Assembly: GCF_904849725.1 (NCBI RefSeq)
Contig: NC_058522.1
Coordinates: 334,929,029-334,993,028, forward strand
DNA length: 64,000 nt
Source of the DNA: Hordeum vulgare subsp. vulgare
Lineage: Eukaryota; Streptophyta; Magnoliopsida; Poales; Poaceae
Direction: 5' to 3'
Part shown: piece after piece, positions 1-11,299 of the stretch
How the letters are laid out: each line of letters opens with the position of its first letter
Position numbering within the stretch: the stretch's first letter is position 1
Made by a program: the position numbers and the translations under genes
The notes under the pieces: generated by a model
Databases searched by the model: none
Seen by the model: only the letters and a program-made list of their open reading frames with translations
What the model was told of the DNA's origin: nothing

Positions 1-1153
1 CCGCGCTACTTCGGCGAGGACTTCGACATTGAGGCGCTCTGCGCCAGCTTCAGCAGGCTCTCTATCACTGAGATGCCTGCCCGTGACGTGTATCCCAGCA
101 ACGTCCTCATCTTCGACGGCCGTCCGCCATCGGTGGGGTTCTTCACCCCATACCACGTCGTCGCCGTCTCCAACGTCGTGGAGGTGATGGTTATCGGTGC
201 TGGCACCAGTGCGGCTCATGGGAAGGCGTCAGCAGACGCTGGTGAGCCGCTGCTGTCACCGCTGATACTCTTCGGGACGCCATCGTCGGCCGGAAGACAC
301 CCGTCGCGGCTTCCGCAAACCCTAGTGACGCCCGGGCCTCACTGGAGGAGGCTCGCAAGCGTATCTTGGAGGAGGGTATTTCCGTCGCCTTGGCAAAGCG
401 TCGGATGGAGGCCACGCAGCGCGAGTATAACTCCGCATACGGCCTCACTCCGATTTCTGAGGGCCCTAGCCAGCTTGGATTGGTCCACAACCGCAGCCGG
501 TTCATTGCCAAAGTCCTAGGAGGCGATCTGCCCACCTATGAGACCCCTACAGCCAATATGCAAGCGGCGCAGGCGGCCATGGAGGAGATGGCGAGCCTGG
601 AAGGCGAGGAGCGCGCTTTCTAGGAGAAGCGGGTCAAGGATCTCCTTGACGCCTCCAACCAGCAACACGCTCGGCTTGACCCCGGTCAAGCCCAGTCAGA
701 GTCTCCGGGACCCAACCCCAGAGCACGCCGCAACCCTAGCGGTCAGCATCACGCAGAAGGATCTTCCTCGCATCGCCCTTTCGGTCAGAGGGGCGAGGGA
801 AGCCAAGACCGGCGCTCCCAGCGCCAGAGCGAGCACACTTCGGGCGGGCGTCGCGGAGACGACGAAGGCGATTCGGAGTGTGAGATTCTTCACCCGGGAA
901 GAACTCATGTCTCTGGTTCACGAGGTGCCTCCCCTCTCGCCACTCGGATTGGCGCTCGCACTTCCCAGGATGATCGGGACGCCCGCAGGTGTGTCATCGT
1001 CCTGGCCCAGTCAGCCCTCCTGGAGGAAGACGGTCCCATCGGTTCGGCCTGCTTCGGCCCCCGGATCCGCGGGGAGCCGTTCCCCCGAGGTTTCACCTTG
1101 CCTCGGGAGAGGCCCAAATACAACGGCACGGCCAAGCCAGAGGTTTGGCTGAT
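1..1153 (+). pseudogene. Element A gag, 5' part (broken)
   Basis: This is the N-terminal part of the structural Gag polyprotein of element A. It would form the particle that packages element RNA. An open frame from base 1 runs to about 295. A one-base loss there shifts the frame, and the Gag frame continues from about 297 with LEEARKRILEEG-like helical sequence. A TAG at 621-623, probably from CAG, interrupts it. A basic, Arg/Ser/Gly-rich segment follows (about 650-890). The end at about 1088-1153 (LPRERPKYNGTAKPEVWL) is the start of the capsid-like region, whose remainder lies at 11300-12190 beyond inserted E1. The true Gag start is not certain. The first 180 bases may be a leader ORF rather than Gag itself. 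Confidence 0.7.
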
Positions 1154-2684
1154 TGATACGTCCATTTTGCATCATGATTTCATGTTGATAGTTATTGCTT
1201 TATGGACTGTTATTATACTTTGTGGTACCATACTTATGACTTTTCTCTCTTATTTTGCAAGGTTTATTTGAAGAGGGAGAATAGTGGTAGCTGGAATTCT
1301 GGACTAGAAAAGGAGGAAGTCTGAGTCCTCTATTCTGCGCAACTCCAAATGCCCAGAAAATCAACGTGGAGTTTTTTGGGAATATATAAAAAATATTGGG
1401 CGAAAGAAGTGCCAGAGGGGAGCTGTCAGGGGCCCACAAGCCTGGTGGCCGCGGCCTGCCCCCCTGGCCGCGGCAACAGGGCTTGTGGGCACCCTGGTGG
1501 CCCACTGACCCCCTCTTCTGCTATATGAAGGGTTTCGTCCGGAAAAAAATCAAGGTGGAGCTTTTTCGTGGATTCTCCGCCGCCACGAGGTGGAACTTGA
1601 GCACAACCAATCTAGAGCTCCGGCAGGACGATCCTGCCGGGGACACTTCCCTCTCGAAGGGGGAAATCGTCGCCATCATCATCACCAACACTACTCTCAT
1701 CGGAGGGGACTCGTCACCATCAACATCTTCATCAGCACCATCTCATCTCCAAACCCTATTTCATCTCTTGTAACCAATCTCTGTCTCGCGACTCCGATTG
1801 GTACTTGTAAGGTTGCTAGTAGTGTTGATTACTCTTTGTAGTTGATGCTAGTTGGATTACTTGGTGGAAGAGTTTATGTTCAGATCATTGATGCTACTCA
1901 TTACCTCTCTGATCATGAATATGATTATGCTTTGTGAGTAGTTACTTTTGTTCCTAAGGACATGGGATAAGTCATGCTAATAGTAGTCATGTGATTTTGG
2001 TATTCGTTCGATATTTTGATGTGTTGTATGTTGTTTTTCCTCTAGTGGCGTTATGTGAACGTCGACTACATAACACTTCACCATTATTTGGGCCTAGAGG
2101 AAGGCATTGGGGAGTAGTAAGTAGATGATGGATTGCTAGAGTGACAGAAGCTTAAACCGCAGTCTATGCGTTGCTTCGTAAGGGGCTGATTTGGATCCAC
2201 TAGTTTAATGCTATGGTTAGACGTTGTCTTAATTCTTATTTCATAGTTGTGGATGCTTGCGAGAGGGGTTAATCATAAGTGGGATGCTTGTCCAAGTAAG
2301 GGTAGTACCCAAGAGCCGGTCCACCCACATATCAAACTATCAAAGTAACGAACGTGAATCATATGAACATGATGAAACTAGCATGACAGAAATTCCCGTG
2401 TGTCCTCGGGAGCGTTTTTCCTCCTATAAGACTTTGTTCAAGCTTGTCCCTTGCTACAAAAGGGATTGGGCCCCTTTGCTGCATCGTTGCTACTACTTGT
2501 TACTTGTTACTTTTCGCCTGCTACGTTTCACCTCACTACACCATCACTTGTTACCGCTACTTTCAGCGCTTGCAGTTATTACCTTGCTGAAACCCGTTTA
2601 TCAGAGCCTTCTGCTCCTCGTTGGGTTCGACACTCTTACTTATCGAAAGGACTATGATTGATCCCCTATACTTGTGGGTCTTCA
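1154..2684 (+). repeat. E1 5' LTR
   Basis: Starts TGATACGTCC and ends CTTGTGGGTCTTCA; 1531 bp. A GC-rich imperfect inverted repeat (about 1429-1492, arms GGCCCACAAGCC and GGCTTGTGGGC) lies just upstream of a TATA-like CTATATGA near 1521. The copy at 9775-11299 confirms both ends. Confidence 0.93.
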
Positions 2685-2695
2685 AGACTCTTTTC

Positions 2696-2713
2696 TGGCG
2701 CCATTGCCGGGGA
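2696..2713 (+). other. E1 primer binding site, tRNA-Asp type
   Basis: TGGCGCCATTGCCGGGGA begins 11 bases after the 5' LTR. It matches the complement of the plant tRNA-Asp 3' end at 17 of 18 positions, as is usual for Athila-like elements. Confidence 0.88.
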
Positions 2714-2790
2714 GGGAAGCGCCTTTGGTAAGTGGAATTTGGTAAGGAAACATTTATATACTATGCTGAAATTTATTGTCACTTGTCACT

Positions 2791-3600
2791 ATGGAAACTT
2801 TTCCTGTGAGGAATTTGTTCGGGGTATCTTCACCACGAACGGAAACACGAGGAGTTTCTCCTCAACCTAAGGTACCTACTGAAAATATCTTCTATGAAAT
2901 TCCTTCGGGTATGCTTGAGAAACTGCTGGCTAATCCTTTTACATGAGATGGATCTTCACATCCAGACTTGCATCTAATCTATGTAGATGAAGTTTGTGGT
3001 TTATTTAAGCTTGTAGGTTGGCCCGAGGATGAGGTAAAGAAGAAAGTTTTTCGTTTATCTTTGAAGGATAAGGCCTTGACATGGTATAGGCTATGTGATG
3101 ATACTGGATCATGGGACTACAATCGGTTGAAATTGGAATTTCATCAAAAGTTTTATCCTATGCATTTAGTACATCAGGATCAGAATTATATTTATAACTT
3201 TTGGCCTCGTGACAGGGAAAGCATAGCTCAAGCTTGGGGAGGCTTAAATCAATGCTATAGTCATGCCCCAATCATGAGCTCTCGAGAGAAATTATCACTC
3301 AAAACTTTTATGCTCGGCTTTCTCATGAAGATCGTACCATGCTTGACACTTGTTTTACCGGTTCTTTTATGAAGAAGGATATTGACCACAAGTGGAATTT
3401 ATTGTAAAGATTCAAACATAACTCTGAAGATTGGGAGCTTGAAGAAGGTAAGGAGTCAGGTATGAATTTCCAGTTTGATTGCGTTAAATCTTTTGTTGAA
3501 ACAAGCACTTCTAGAGATTTTAGCGTAAGTATGGACTTGACTCTGAGATAGTAGCTTCTCTATGTGAATCTTTTGCTGCTCATATTGATCTTCCTAAAGA
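2791..3600 (+). pseudogene. E1 gag (broken)
   Basis: Gag begins at the ATG at 2791, about 80 bases after the PBS. The frame reads METFPVRNLFG and is stopped by TGA at 2944-2946 (an expected CGA or similar codon), then continues in the same frame to 3370. The section at 2968-3370 contains FRLSLKDKALTWYRLC and a hydrophobic and aromatic pattern typical of Ty3/gypsy Gag (retrotrans_gag). From about 3373 the frame is broken by further stops and shifts, with EDWELEEGKESG-like sequence in the remnant. A recognisable zinc knuckle was not seen. The downstream pol frame becomes clear from about 3601. The gag product would assemble particles with the pol enzymes, but this copy cannot make one. Confidence 0.78.
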
Positions 3601-6121
3601 GAAGTGGTTTAAGTATCATCCTCCTGTAGAAGTCAACATAGTTAAACCCAATCTAGTTGAAGAGAAAGTCATTGCCTATAATGATCCTATTGTTCCTTGT
3701 GCCTACACTGAGAAACCACCTTACCCTGCTAGGAAAAAGGATTATTCTAAAGCTCCAATTATGATAAGTAGGGATTACATTAAACCACTTGCACCCCGTG
3801 AGGAAATTAGAGTTGAACCTAGTGTTGCTATTATCAAAGATCTCTTAGCCGAAGACATAGACAGGCATGTTATCAAATTCTATGAGGACTCCGCTAGAAT
3901 TGCTAAACCTCACGCGAAAAACAAATACGGACTTGTAGTTGGCCTGCCCGTTGTTTCTGTCAAGATAGGAGATCACTGTTATCATGGTTTATGTGATATG
4001 GATGCTAGTGTTAGTGCAATACCCCGGTCCCTTTATGATGAAATCAAAGATGAGATTGCACCTGCTGAGTTAGAACCCATTGATGTCACTATTACGCTAG
4101 CTAATAGAGACACTATCTGCCCTGTGGGAATTGTGAGAGATGTAGAAGTCCTGTGTGGTAAGACGAAGTATCCTACTGATTTCCTCGTCCTTGCTACTGC
4201 ACAAGATAGCTTTTGTCCCATCATATTTGGCAGACCCTTTCTCAACACTATCAATGCTCATATTGATTGCATTAAACAGACTGTCACTGTTAATTTCGAG
4301 GGTGTGTCTCATGAATTTAACTTCTCCAAGTTTGGAAGACAACCCCATGAAAAAGAGTCGTCTGGTAGGGACGAAATCATTGCTCTTGCCTCTATTGCCG
4401 TACCTCCTACGGATCCTTTAGAGCAATATCTGCTTGAGCATGAAAATGATATGCATATGGATGAAACAGATGAGATAGATAAAATTGTTTTAGAACAATA
4501 TCCTATTCTTAAGAATAATCTGCCTGTTGAACTGCTTGGGGATCCTCCCCCACCAAAGGGTGATCCTGTGTTCGAGCTAAAACAATTACCAGATACACTT
4601 AAATATGCCTATCTTGATGAGAAGGAGATATATCTTGTTATTATTAGTGCTCACCTCTCGAATCACGAAGAGAAGAAGTTGTTAAAAACTTTGAGGAAGC
4701 ACCGTGCTGCTATTGGATATACTCTTGATGATCTTAAGGGTATTAGTCCCAGTCTATGTCAGCACAAGATTAAAACCGATCCTGATTCTAAGCCAGTTGT
4801 TGATCATCAATGGAGATTAAATCCTAGGATGAAAGAGGTCGTGAGAAAAGAAATATTAAAGCTTCTGGAAGCAGGAATCATTTATCCTGTTGCTCATAGT
4901 GATTGGGTAAGTCTAGTACATTGCGTACCCAAGAAGGGAGGTATCACCGTCGTTCCTAATGATAAGAATGAACTAGTCCCACAGAGAATAATTACTGGCT
5001 ATAGGATGGTGATAGACTTCCGGAAACTGAACAAGGCAACCAGGAAAGACCATTATCCTTTGCCATTTATCGACCAAATGCTAGAAAGGCTATCTAAACA
5101 CACACGCTTTTGCTTTCTAGACGGTTATTCAGGTTTCTCGCAAATACCTGTTGCACAATCTGATCAGGAGAAAACCACTTTCACCTGCCCCTTCGGTACC
5201 TTTTCTTATAGACATATGCCTTTTGGCTTATGCAATGCACCTGCCACCTTTCAAAGATGCATGATGGCAATATTCTCTGACTTTTGTGAAAAGATTGTTG
5301 AGGTTTTCATGGATGATTTCTCCGTTTACGGTTCTTCCTTCGACGATTGCCTCAGCAACCTTGATCGAGTCTTACAGAGATGCAAAGATACCAACCTCGT
5401 CTTGAACTGGGAGAACTGCCACTTCATGGTTAATGAAGGCATCGTCTTAGGACACAAAATCTCTGAGAAAGACATTGAAGTTGATAAGGATAAGGTTGAT
5501 GCAATTGAGAAAATGCCTTGCCCCACAAATATCAGAGGTATACGAAGTTTCCTAGGTCATGCTGGTTTCTATAGAAGGTTCATTAAAGACTTCTCTAAGA
5601 TTTCTAGGCCTCTTACCAACCTCTTGCAGAAGGATGTTCCTTTTGTTTTTGATGAGGATTGTGAGGAAGCTTTCGAAATACTTAAGAGGGCCTTGATAAC
5701 CGCACCTATTGTTCAACCACCTGATTGGAACTTGCTCTTTGAATACATGTGCGACGCTAGTGATTATGTTGTTGGTGATGTTCTAGGACAAACAGTTGAC
5801 AAGAAGTTGAATGTTATTCACTACGCTAGTAAAACTCTAGACAGTGCCCAAAGAAACTATGCTACTACGGAGAAGGGATTTTTAGCTGTCGTGTTTGCAT
5901 GTGAAAAGTTCAGATCTTATATAGTTGACTCCAAAGTCATTATTCACTCTGATCATGCTGCTATTAAGTACCTTATGGATAAGAAGGACGCTAAACCTAG
6001 GCTAATCAGATGGGTTCTCCTGCTACATGAATTTGATTTGCACGTTGTTGACCGAAAGGGTGTTGATAACCCTGTAGCAGATAACTTGTCCAGGCTAGAG
6101 AATTTCCTTGATGACCCATGA
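3601..6121 (+). pseudogene. E1 pol, first part: protease, reverse transcriptase, RNase H
   Basis: The frame is open from about 3601 to a TGA at 6119-6121. Around 3965-4030 is the protease active-site region, [18 protein letters not shown]. The family normally has D-x-G-A-S here, so the Gly appears changed to Asp, which should kill protease activity. RT follows at about 4840-5520, with [17 protein letters not shown], a [19 protein letters not shown] block and the catalytic FMDDFSVYG near 5310. RNase H follows at about 5740-6060, with [32 protein letters not shown] and SDHAAIKYL carrying the acidic residues. This is the standard order for Ty3/gypsy elements. The terminal TGA interrupts an otherwise continuous frame into integrase. 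Confidence 0.93.
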
Positions 6122-7567
6122 CCTATTGATGACAGCTTTCCGGATGAGCAATTGAATGTCATCCGTACTTCACATAGTGCACCGTGGTATGCTGATTACA
6201 CAAACTATATCGTAGCCTAATACATACCACCCAGTTTCACCTATCAGCAAAAGAAGAAATTCTTCTTTGATTTGAGACACTACTTTTGGGATGATCCTCA
6301 CCTTTATAAGGAAGGAGTAGATGGTGTTATTAGACGTTGTGTGCCTGAACATGAACAGGGACAGATCTTCTAGAAGTGTCATTCCGAAGCCTACGGAGGA
6401 CACCATGCTGGAGATAGAACCCTCTTCAAGGTATTGCAATCAGGTTTCTATTGGCCCACTCTCTTCAAGGATGCCCGTAAGTTTGTCTTGTCTTGTGACG
6501 AATGCCAAAGAATAGGGAACATCAGTAAACGTCAGGAAATGCCTATGAACTATTCACTTATCATTGAACCATTTGATGTGTGGGACTTTGATTATATGGG
6601 ACCCTTCCCGAGTTCCAATGGATATACTCATATCTTAGTTGTTGTTGATTACGTCACTAAGTGGGTAGAAGCTATCCCCACTAGAAATGCTGATCACCAC
6701 ACCTCTATTAAGATGCTTAAAGAAGTCATTTTCCCAAGATTTGGGATCCCTAGATATCTGATGACTGATGGCGGTTCACACTTCATTCATGGTGCTTTCC
6801 ACAAGATGCTCGCTAATTATGATGTCAACCATAGAGTTGCATCTCCTTATCATCCTCATTCTAGTGGTCAAGTGGAGTTGAGTAATAGGGAGATCAGATT
6901 AATCTTACAAAAGACTGTCAATAGATGTCGAAAGAATTGGTCTAGCAAACTTGACGATGCACTATGGGCTTATAGGGCTGCTTATAAGAATCCCATGGGC
7001 ATGTCACCGTATAAAATGGTTTACGGTAAGGCCTGTCATTTACTTCTTGAGCTAGAACACAAAGCTTATCGGGAAATCAAAGAGCTCAACTTCGATTTCA
7101 AACTTGCCGGTGAGAAGCGGTTGTTTGATATCAGCTCATTATATGAATGGAGGGCCCAGGCATATGAGAATGCCAAGTTGTTCAAGGAAAAGGTTAAGAG
7201 ATGGCACGATAAAAGAATACAAAAACGTGAGTTCAATGTAGGTGATTATGTCCTCCTATAAAATTCTGGCTTAAGATTCTTCGTAGGCAAACTTCTCTCT
7301 AAATGGGAAGGTCCCAACGTTGTCGAGGAAGTATATCGTTCCGGTGCCATCAAAATCAATAACACGGAAGGTAATTTTCCGAGAGTGGTAAATGGGCAAG
7401 GAATCAAGCATTATATCTTTGGTACTCCCATAAATGTTGAGACCAATATCATCAATATCATAACTCCAGAGGAGTGCATAAGGGATGTTTATCAGCCTGT
7501 TTCAGACCCTGAAAATGAGGAGGTATGTGTTTCGCTAAGTAATTGGACTCCAAAACTTTTCCAGTAG
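6122..7567 (+). pseudogene. E1 pol, second part: integrase
   Basis: Same frame as the preceding protease-RT-RNase H part. Internal stops lie at 6218-6220 (TAA), 6371-6373 (TAG) and 7259-7261 (TAA); the last TAG is at 7565-7567. The zinc-binding N domain carries the H-x-H pair near 6390-6405 and CDEC near 6495. The catalytic core has D in DFDYMGPF (about 6585), D in LMTDGGSHF (about 6765) and E in SGQVELSNRE (about 6870), the DDE triad. The C-terminal part contains GEKRLFDISSLYEW and FNVGDYVLL, then a chromatin-contact-like region LLSKWEGPNVVEEVYRSG. There is no frameshift over about 3.9 kb of pol. That suggests decay mostly by single-base change. Confidence 0.92.
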
Positions 7568-7574
7568 GAAATTT

Positions 7575-7766
7575 TCTCCGTTTTTGAATTTATGGAAAAA
7601 TAGAAAAATAAAAAGCAGTCCAGAGAGCGCACGAGGTGGCCACAAGCTTGGTCGTCGCGGCCTCCCCCTGGCCGCGGCGACAGGGCTTGTGGGCACCTCG
7701 TGTGCCTCCCGGACTCTGTTTTCTTGTGGAGCACTCCTTCTGGTCCAGAAAAAATCATTATATATA
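7575..7766 (+). promoter_or_regulatory. E1 internal promoter-like module before the third ORF
   Basis: A GC-rich imperfect inverted repeat at about 7632-7701 (GGCCACAAGC on one arm, GGGCTTGTGGGCACC on the other, with GGCCGCGGC in the middle) is followed by TATATATA at 7759-7766. The ATG of the third ORF is 86 bases after that. The same hairpin, spacer and TATA arrangement occurs in E1's own LTRs (about 1429-1528 and 10051-10148). This suggests a second promoter, copied from or evolving with the LTR. Promoter function is inferred from layout only. Confidence 0.5.
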
Positions 7767-7851
7767 CGCCCGAGGGTTTTGATCTCCGTATCGCGCAGTT
7801 TTCCTCTGTTTTCGGTTCGATCCTGTTGTCTACCGCAGATTTAGAGCAAAG

Positions 7852-8238
7852 ATGTCTCAGGAATCTATTGGCAAGAATAATATCCCTCAAGTTCATGAAG
7901 AAGTAGATGATGATCTGAAAAGAGTTGAAGTCACGGAAGCCAGGGGCAAAGCTAAGGAGAAAACCCAAGCTAGGGAGGAAGTTCAACCTATGTTCAACAT
8001 TGAAGATGTTGAAGGAGTGGATTTTCTCCAACCCTTCCTCCACGTGTTGTCTCCATCCTTGATTGAACTCTTGAGGTTTTGTGAAACAACTCATGCTCGC
8101 AATATTTCCGTTTCTCGTGAAGTTGTTTTGCTGGAAAACCATGTCGCAGATCTCCAAGGTATAAATCAAAGATTGATAGCTCTCTTGGAATCAAAGGCCA
8201 AGACTCCACCACCATCACCACCAAAGGAAGACAACTAA
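7852..8238 (+). CDS. E1 third ORF at the env position, coiled-coil-like, unknown function
   Basis: An intact 128-residue ORF starts at the ATG at 7852 and ends with TAA at 8236-8238. I do not recognise the family. The N-terminal half is very rich in Glu, Lys, Val and Asp. A predicted helical stretch with heptad-like leucines occupies about residues 75-115 (LLENHVADLQGINQRLIALL). The C-terminus is Pro/Lys-rich (TPPPSPPKEDN). There is no signal peptide or membrane segment, so this is not a recognisable env protein although it sits where env-like ORFs of Athila elements sit. E5 has a counterpart at 38816-39340 with a similar layout but little sequence identity. It is the only third-ORF copy in the window that is unbroken. 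Confidence 0.6.
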   Translation: MSQESIGKNNIPQVHEEVDDDLKRVEVTEARGKAKEKTQAREEVQPMFNIEDVEGVDFLQPFLHVLSPSLIELLRFCETTHARNISVSREVVLLENHVADLQGINQRLIALLESKAKTPPPSPPKEDN

Positions 8239-8790
8239 GGATTGGTATGGGCAATTCCCTTGGTTTGTGCCAAGCTTGGGGGAGTTGCCCTGGTATCGTA
8301 TCACCTTTATATATTTTGCTTTTACCTTTGTTTTAGTTCTTTCTTTTTTAGTTTTTACTTTCTTCTCTTAGTGGGATAAGTCTTTAGTGTTTAGTTTTAG
8401 TCTTTTGCCTTGTGTCTCCCCCCGATGTATTCGAGCTTGCGAGCCATATAATAAAGAGTATCTTAGTCAAGGGCTTTGTTTTGTGCTGTGATCAAAAGTA
8501 TGAAAAGAACGATAGCATGAAAGATCATGAGATGATCTTCTGGAAAGTGATAGCTTCACATATAACAAGTATGATGATTGAAACTTGTTGAGAATAGACC
8601 AACATAGACCCCAGTCATTGTTGCAATTAATAAGAAGTAATAAGGAAAGAGAGGTTCACATATAAATATATCATCTTAGACACTTTTTACAATTGTGAGC
8701 ACTCACCAAACTATTACATGCTTAGAAGTAGATGTTGGCCAAGGAATACAACATAATGTATTGTGTTTGCTTGATTCCAAACAATGTTAT

Positions 8791-8993
8791 ATGATTAGAG
8801 ATCCCTTGGCATGTGACGATTGCTTCCACCTCATATTAGCCAAAACTCCCGCACCAAGTAGAGATACTACTTGTGCATCCATAAACCTTCAAACCAGTCT
8901 TGCCATGAGTGTCCACCATACCTACCTATGGATTGAATAAGATCCCTCAAGTAAGTTGTCATTGGTGCAAGCAATAAAAATTGCTCTCTAATA
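8791..8993 (+). other. Conserved block in the 3' region of E1, shared with E4 and E5
   Basis: The same block appears at 32371-32572 (E4) and 39851-40043 (E5). Its first half can be read as a short peptide with DPLACDDC and SRDTTCAS cores in all three, with changes. The second half is conserved in DNA (TACCTACCTATGGATTGA) but not in frame, so it may be an RNA or DNA signal rather than a protein. Confidence 0.55.
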
Positions 8994-9760
8994 TGTATGA
9001 TATATTAGTGTGTGGAAAATAAGCTTTATACGAACCTGTGTTGAGGAAGACATAAAAGCGACAGACTGCATAATAAAGTTCTTTATCACAGGAGGCAATA
9101 TAAAGTGACGTTCCTCCGCACTAAGAGGACACGCATCCAAACCTCAAAAGCGCATGACAACCTCTGCTTCCCTCTGCGAAGGGTTTATCTTGTACCTTTA
9201 CTTTTGTCCTTGTGAAAGTCTTGGTGATCAACACCAATTCCCTATTCCGTCTTCATCTTGGTGAACATCATATGCTAGGGAAAGATCTATATTCATATAT
9301 CAACTTGGAGATGAGTACTTATGCTTTATTATTGTTGACTTTACCCTTGAGGTAAATGGTTGGGAGGCAAATTTATAAGCACCTATCTTTCTCTGTGTCA
9401 ACTGAAACTTCGATACCATGAGTACCACGTGAGTTGTAACAATTGTGGAAAACAAAAGAGATGATTGAGTATGTGGATTTACTTTACGAGCTCTTACTTG
9501 GCTCTTTCTGATGTTATGATAAATTGCAATTGCTTCAATGACTATGGACTGTTGTTGGCTACTTCTCGGTAAGGTTTTTGATTCATACTTTGCATTGTGA
9601 AGGAATTGTTACTTTCCCATAAGAATCTTTATGATATATTGATGTTCTATGTGTGATCATGATGCCCTCATGTCTGTATTATGTTTTATCGACACCTTCA
9701 TCCCTAAACATGTGGACATGTTTATGGATCTTGGTTTTCGCTTGAGGACAAGCGAGGTCT

Positions 9761-9774
9761 AAGCTTGGGGGAGT
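9761..9774 (+). other. E1 polypurine tract
   Basis: AAGCTTGGGGGAGT lies directly before the 3' LTR, where plus-strand priming is expected. The same tract precedes the 3' LTRs of E4 (ending 33359) and, as AAGCTTGGGGGACT, of E5 (ending 40860). Confidence 0.8.
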
Positions 9775-11299
9775 TGATATGTCCATTTTGCATCATGCTT
9801 TCATGTTGATATTTATCGCTTTATGGACTGTTATTATACTTTGTGGTACCATACTTATGCCTTTTCTCTCTTATTTTGCAAGGTGTATTTGAAGAGGGAG
9901 AATAGCGGCAGCTGGAATTCTGGACTGGAAAAGGAGCAAGTCTGAGTCCTCTATTCTGCGCAACTCCAAATGCCCTGAAAATCAACGTGGAATTTTTTGG
10001 GAATATATAAAAAAATACTGGGCGAAAGAAGAGCCAAAGGGGAGCTGCGAGGGGGCCACAAGCCTAGTGGTCGCCGCCTGCCCCCGTGGCCGCGGCAACA
10101 GGGCTTGTGGGCACCCTGGTGGCCCACTAGCCCCCCTCTTCTGCTATATGAAGGGTTTTGTCCGGAACAAACCCAGGGCAGAGCTTTTTCGTGGATTCTC
10201 CCCCGCCACGAGGCGGAACTTGAGCAGAAACAATCTAGAGCTCCGGCAGGACGATCCTGCCGGGGAAACTTCCCTCCCGGAGCGGGAAATCGTCGCCATC
10301 GTCATCACCAACACTCCTCTCATCGGAGGGGACTCGTCACCATCAACATCTTCATCAGCACCATCTCATCTCCAAACCCTAGTTCATCTCTTGTAACCAA
10401 TCTCCATCTCGCGACTCCGATTGGTACTTGTAAGGTTGCTAGTAGTGTTGATTACTCTTTGTACTTGATGCTAGTTGGATTACTTCGTGGAAGAGTTTAT
10501 GTTCAGATCCTTGATGCTACTCATTACCTCTTTGATCATGAATATGATTATGCTTTGTGAGTAGTTACTTTTGTTCCTGAGGACATGGGATAAGTCATGC
10601 TAATAGTAGTCATGGTATTCGTTCGATATTTTGATGTGTTGTATGTTGTTTTTCCTCTAGTGGTGTTATGTGAACGTCGACTACATAACACTTCACCATT
10701 ACTTGGGCCTAGAGGAAGGCATTGGGGAGTAGTAAGTAGATGGTGGGTTGCTAGAGTGACAGAAGCTTAAACCCTAGTCTATGTGTTGCTTCGTAAGGGG
10801 CTGATTTGGATCCACTAGTTTAATGCTATGGTTAGACGTTGTCTTAATTCTTCTTTCGTAGTTGCTGATGCTTGCGAGAGGGGTTAATCATAAGTGCGAT
10901 GCTTGTCCAAGTAAGGGAAGTACCCAAGCGCCGGTCCACCCACATATCAAACTATCAAAGTAACGAACGCGAATCATATGAACATGATGAAACTAGCATG
11001 ACAGAAATTCCCGTGTGTCCTCGGGACCGTTTTTCCTTCTATAAGACTTTGTTCAGGCTTGTCCCTAGCTACAAAAGGGATTGGGCCAATTTGTTGCACC
11101 GTTACTACTACTTGTTACTTGTTACTTTTCGCCTTCTACGTTTGACCTCACTACACCATCACTTGTTACCTCTACTTTCAGTGCTTGCAGTTATTACCTT
11201 GCTGAAACCCGTTTATCAGAGCCTTCTCCTCCTCGTTGGGTTTGACACTCTTACTTATCGAAAGGACTATGATTGATCCCCTATACTTGTGGGTCATCA
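9775..11299 (+). repeat. E1 3' LTR
   Basis: Starts TGATATGTCC and ends GGGTCATCA; 1525 bp. It is homologous over its whole length to 1154-2684. A 134-residue ORF repeated in both LTRs (2257-2661 and 10872-11276) has no support beyond LTR homology. Confidence 0.93.

Larger units (their letters stand above)
8239..9774 (+). other. E1 3' internal non-coding region
   Basis: No convincing long ORF. The region is AT-rich and homologous to the corresponding parts of E4 (32173-33359) and, more distantly, E5 (39341-40860). It holds a strongly conserved block (8791-8993) and ends in the polypurine tract. Confidence 0.8.
1154..11299 (+). mobile_element. Element E1: complete Athila-like Ty3/gypsy element
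   Basis: Both LTRs (1154-2684 and 9775-11299), a tRNA-Asp-type PBS, gag, pol, a short third ORF and a PPT are present. The insertion is into the gag of element A. The flanks are CTGAT (1149-1153) and ATGAT (11300-11304), a 5-bp TSD with one mismatch. Pol motifs are of Athila type, with FMDDFSVYG as the RT active site. The pol frame from about 3601 to 7567 has four nonsense codons but no frameshift. In the first roughly 137 bp the two LTRs differ at about eight positions by eye, so the insertion is not recent. E4 is the same family by LTR and 3' sequence. Confidence 0.93.

Noticed and set aside
2257..2661. 134-residue ORF in the E1 5' LTR, repeated at 10872-11276
   Set aside because: Both copies are LTR copies of one sequence, so repetition is no evidence for coding. 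E4's LTR does not keep it whole.
2696..2713. tRNA genes near PBS words (also 63241-63252)
   Set aside because: Only the tRNA 3' end complement is present, with no cloverleaf around it.
7852..8238. Envelope gene in E1
   Set aside because: The position fits, but there is no signal peptide, membrane span or Cys pattern; described as third ORF instead.
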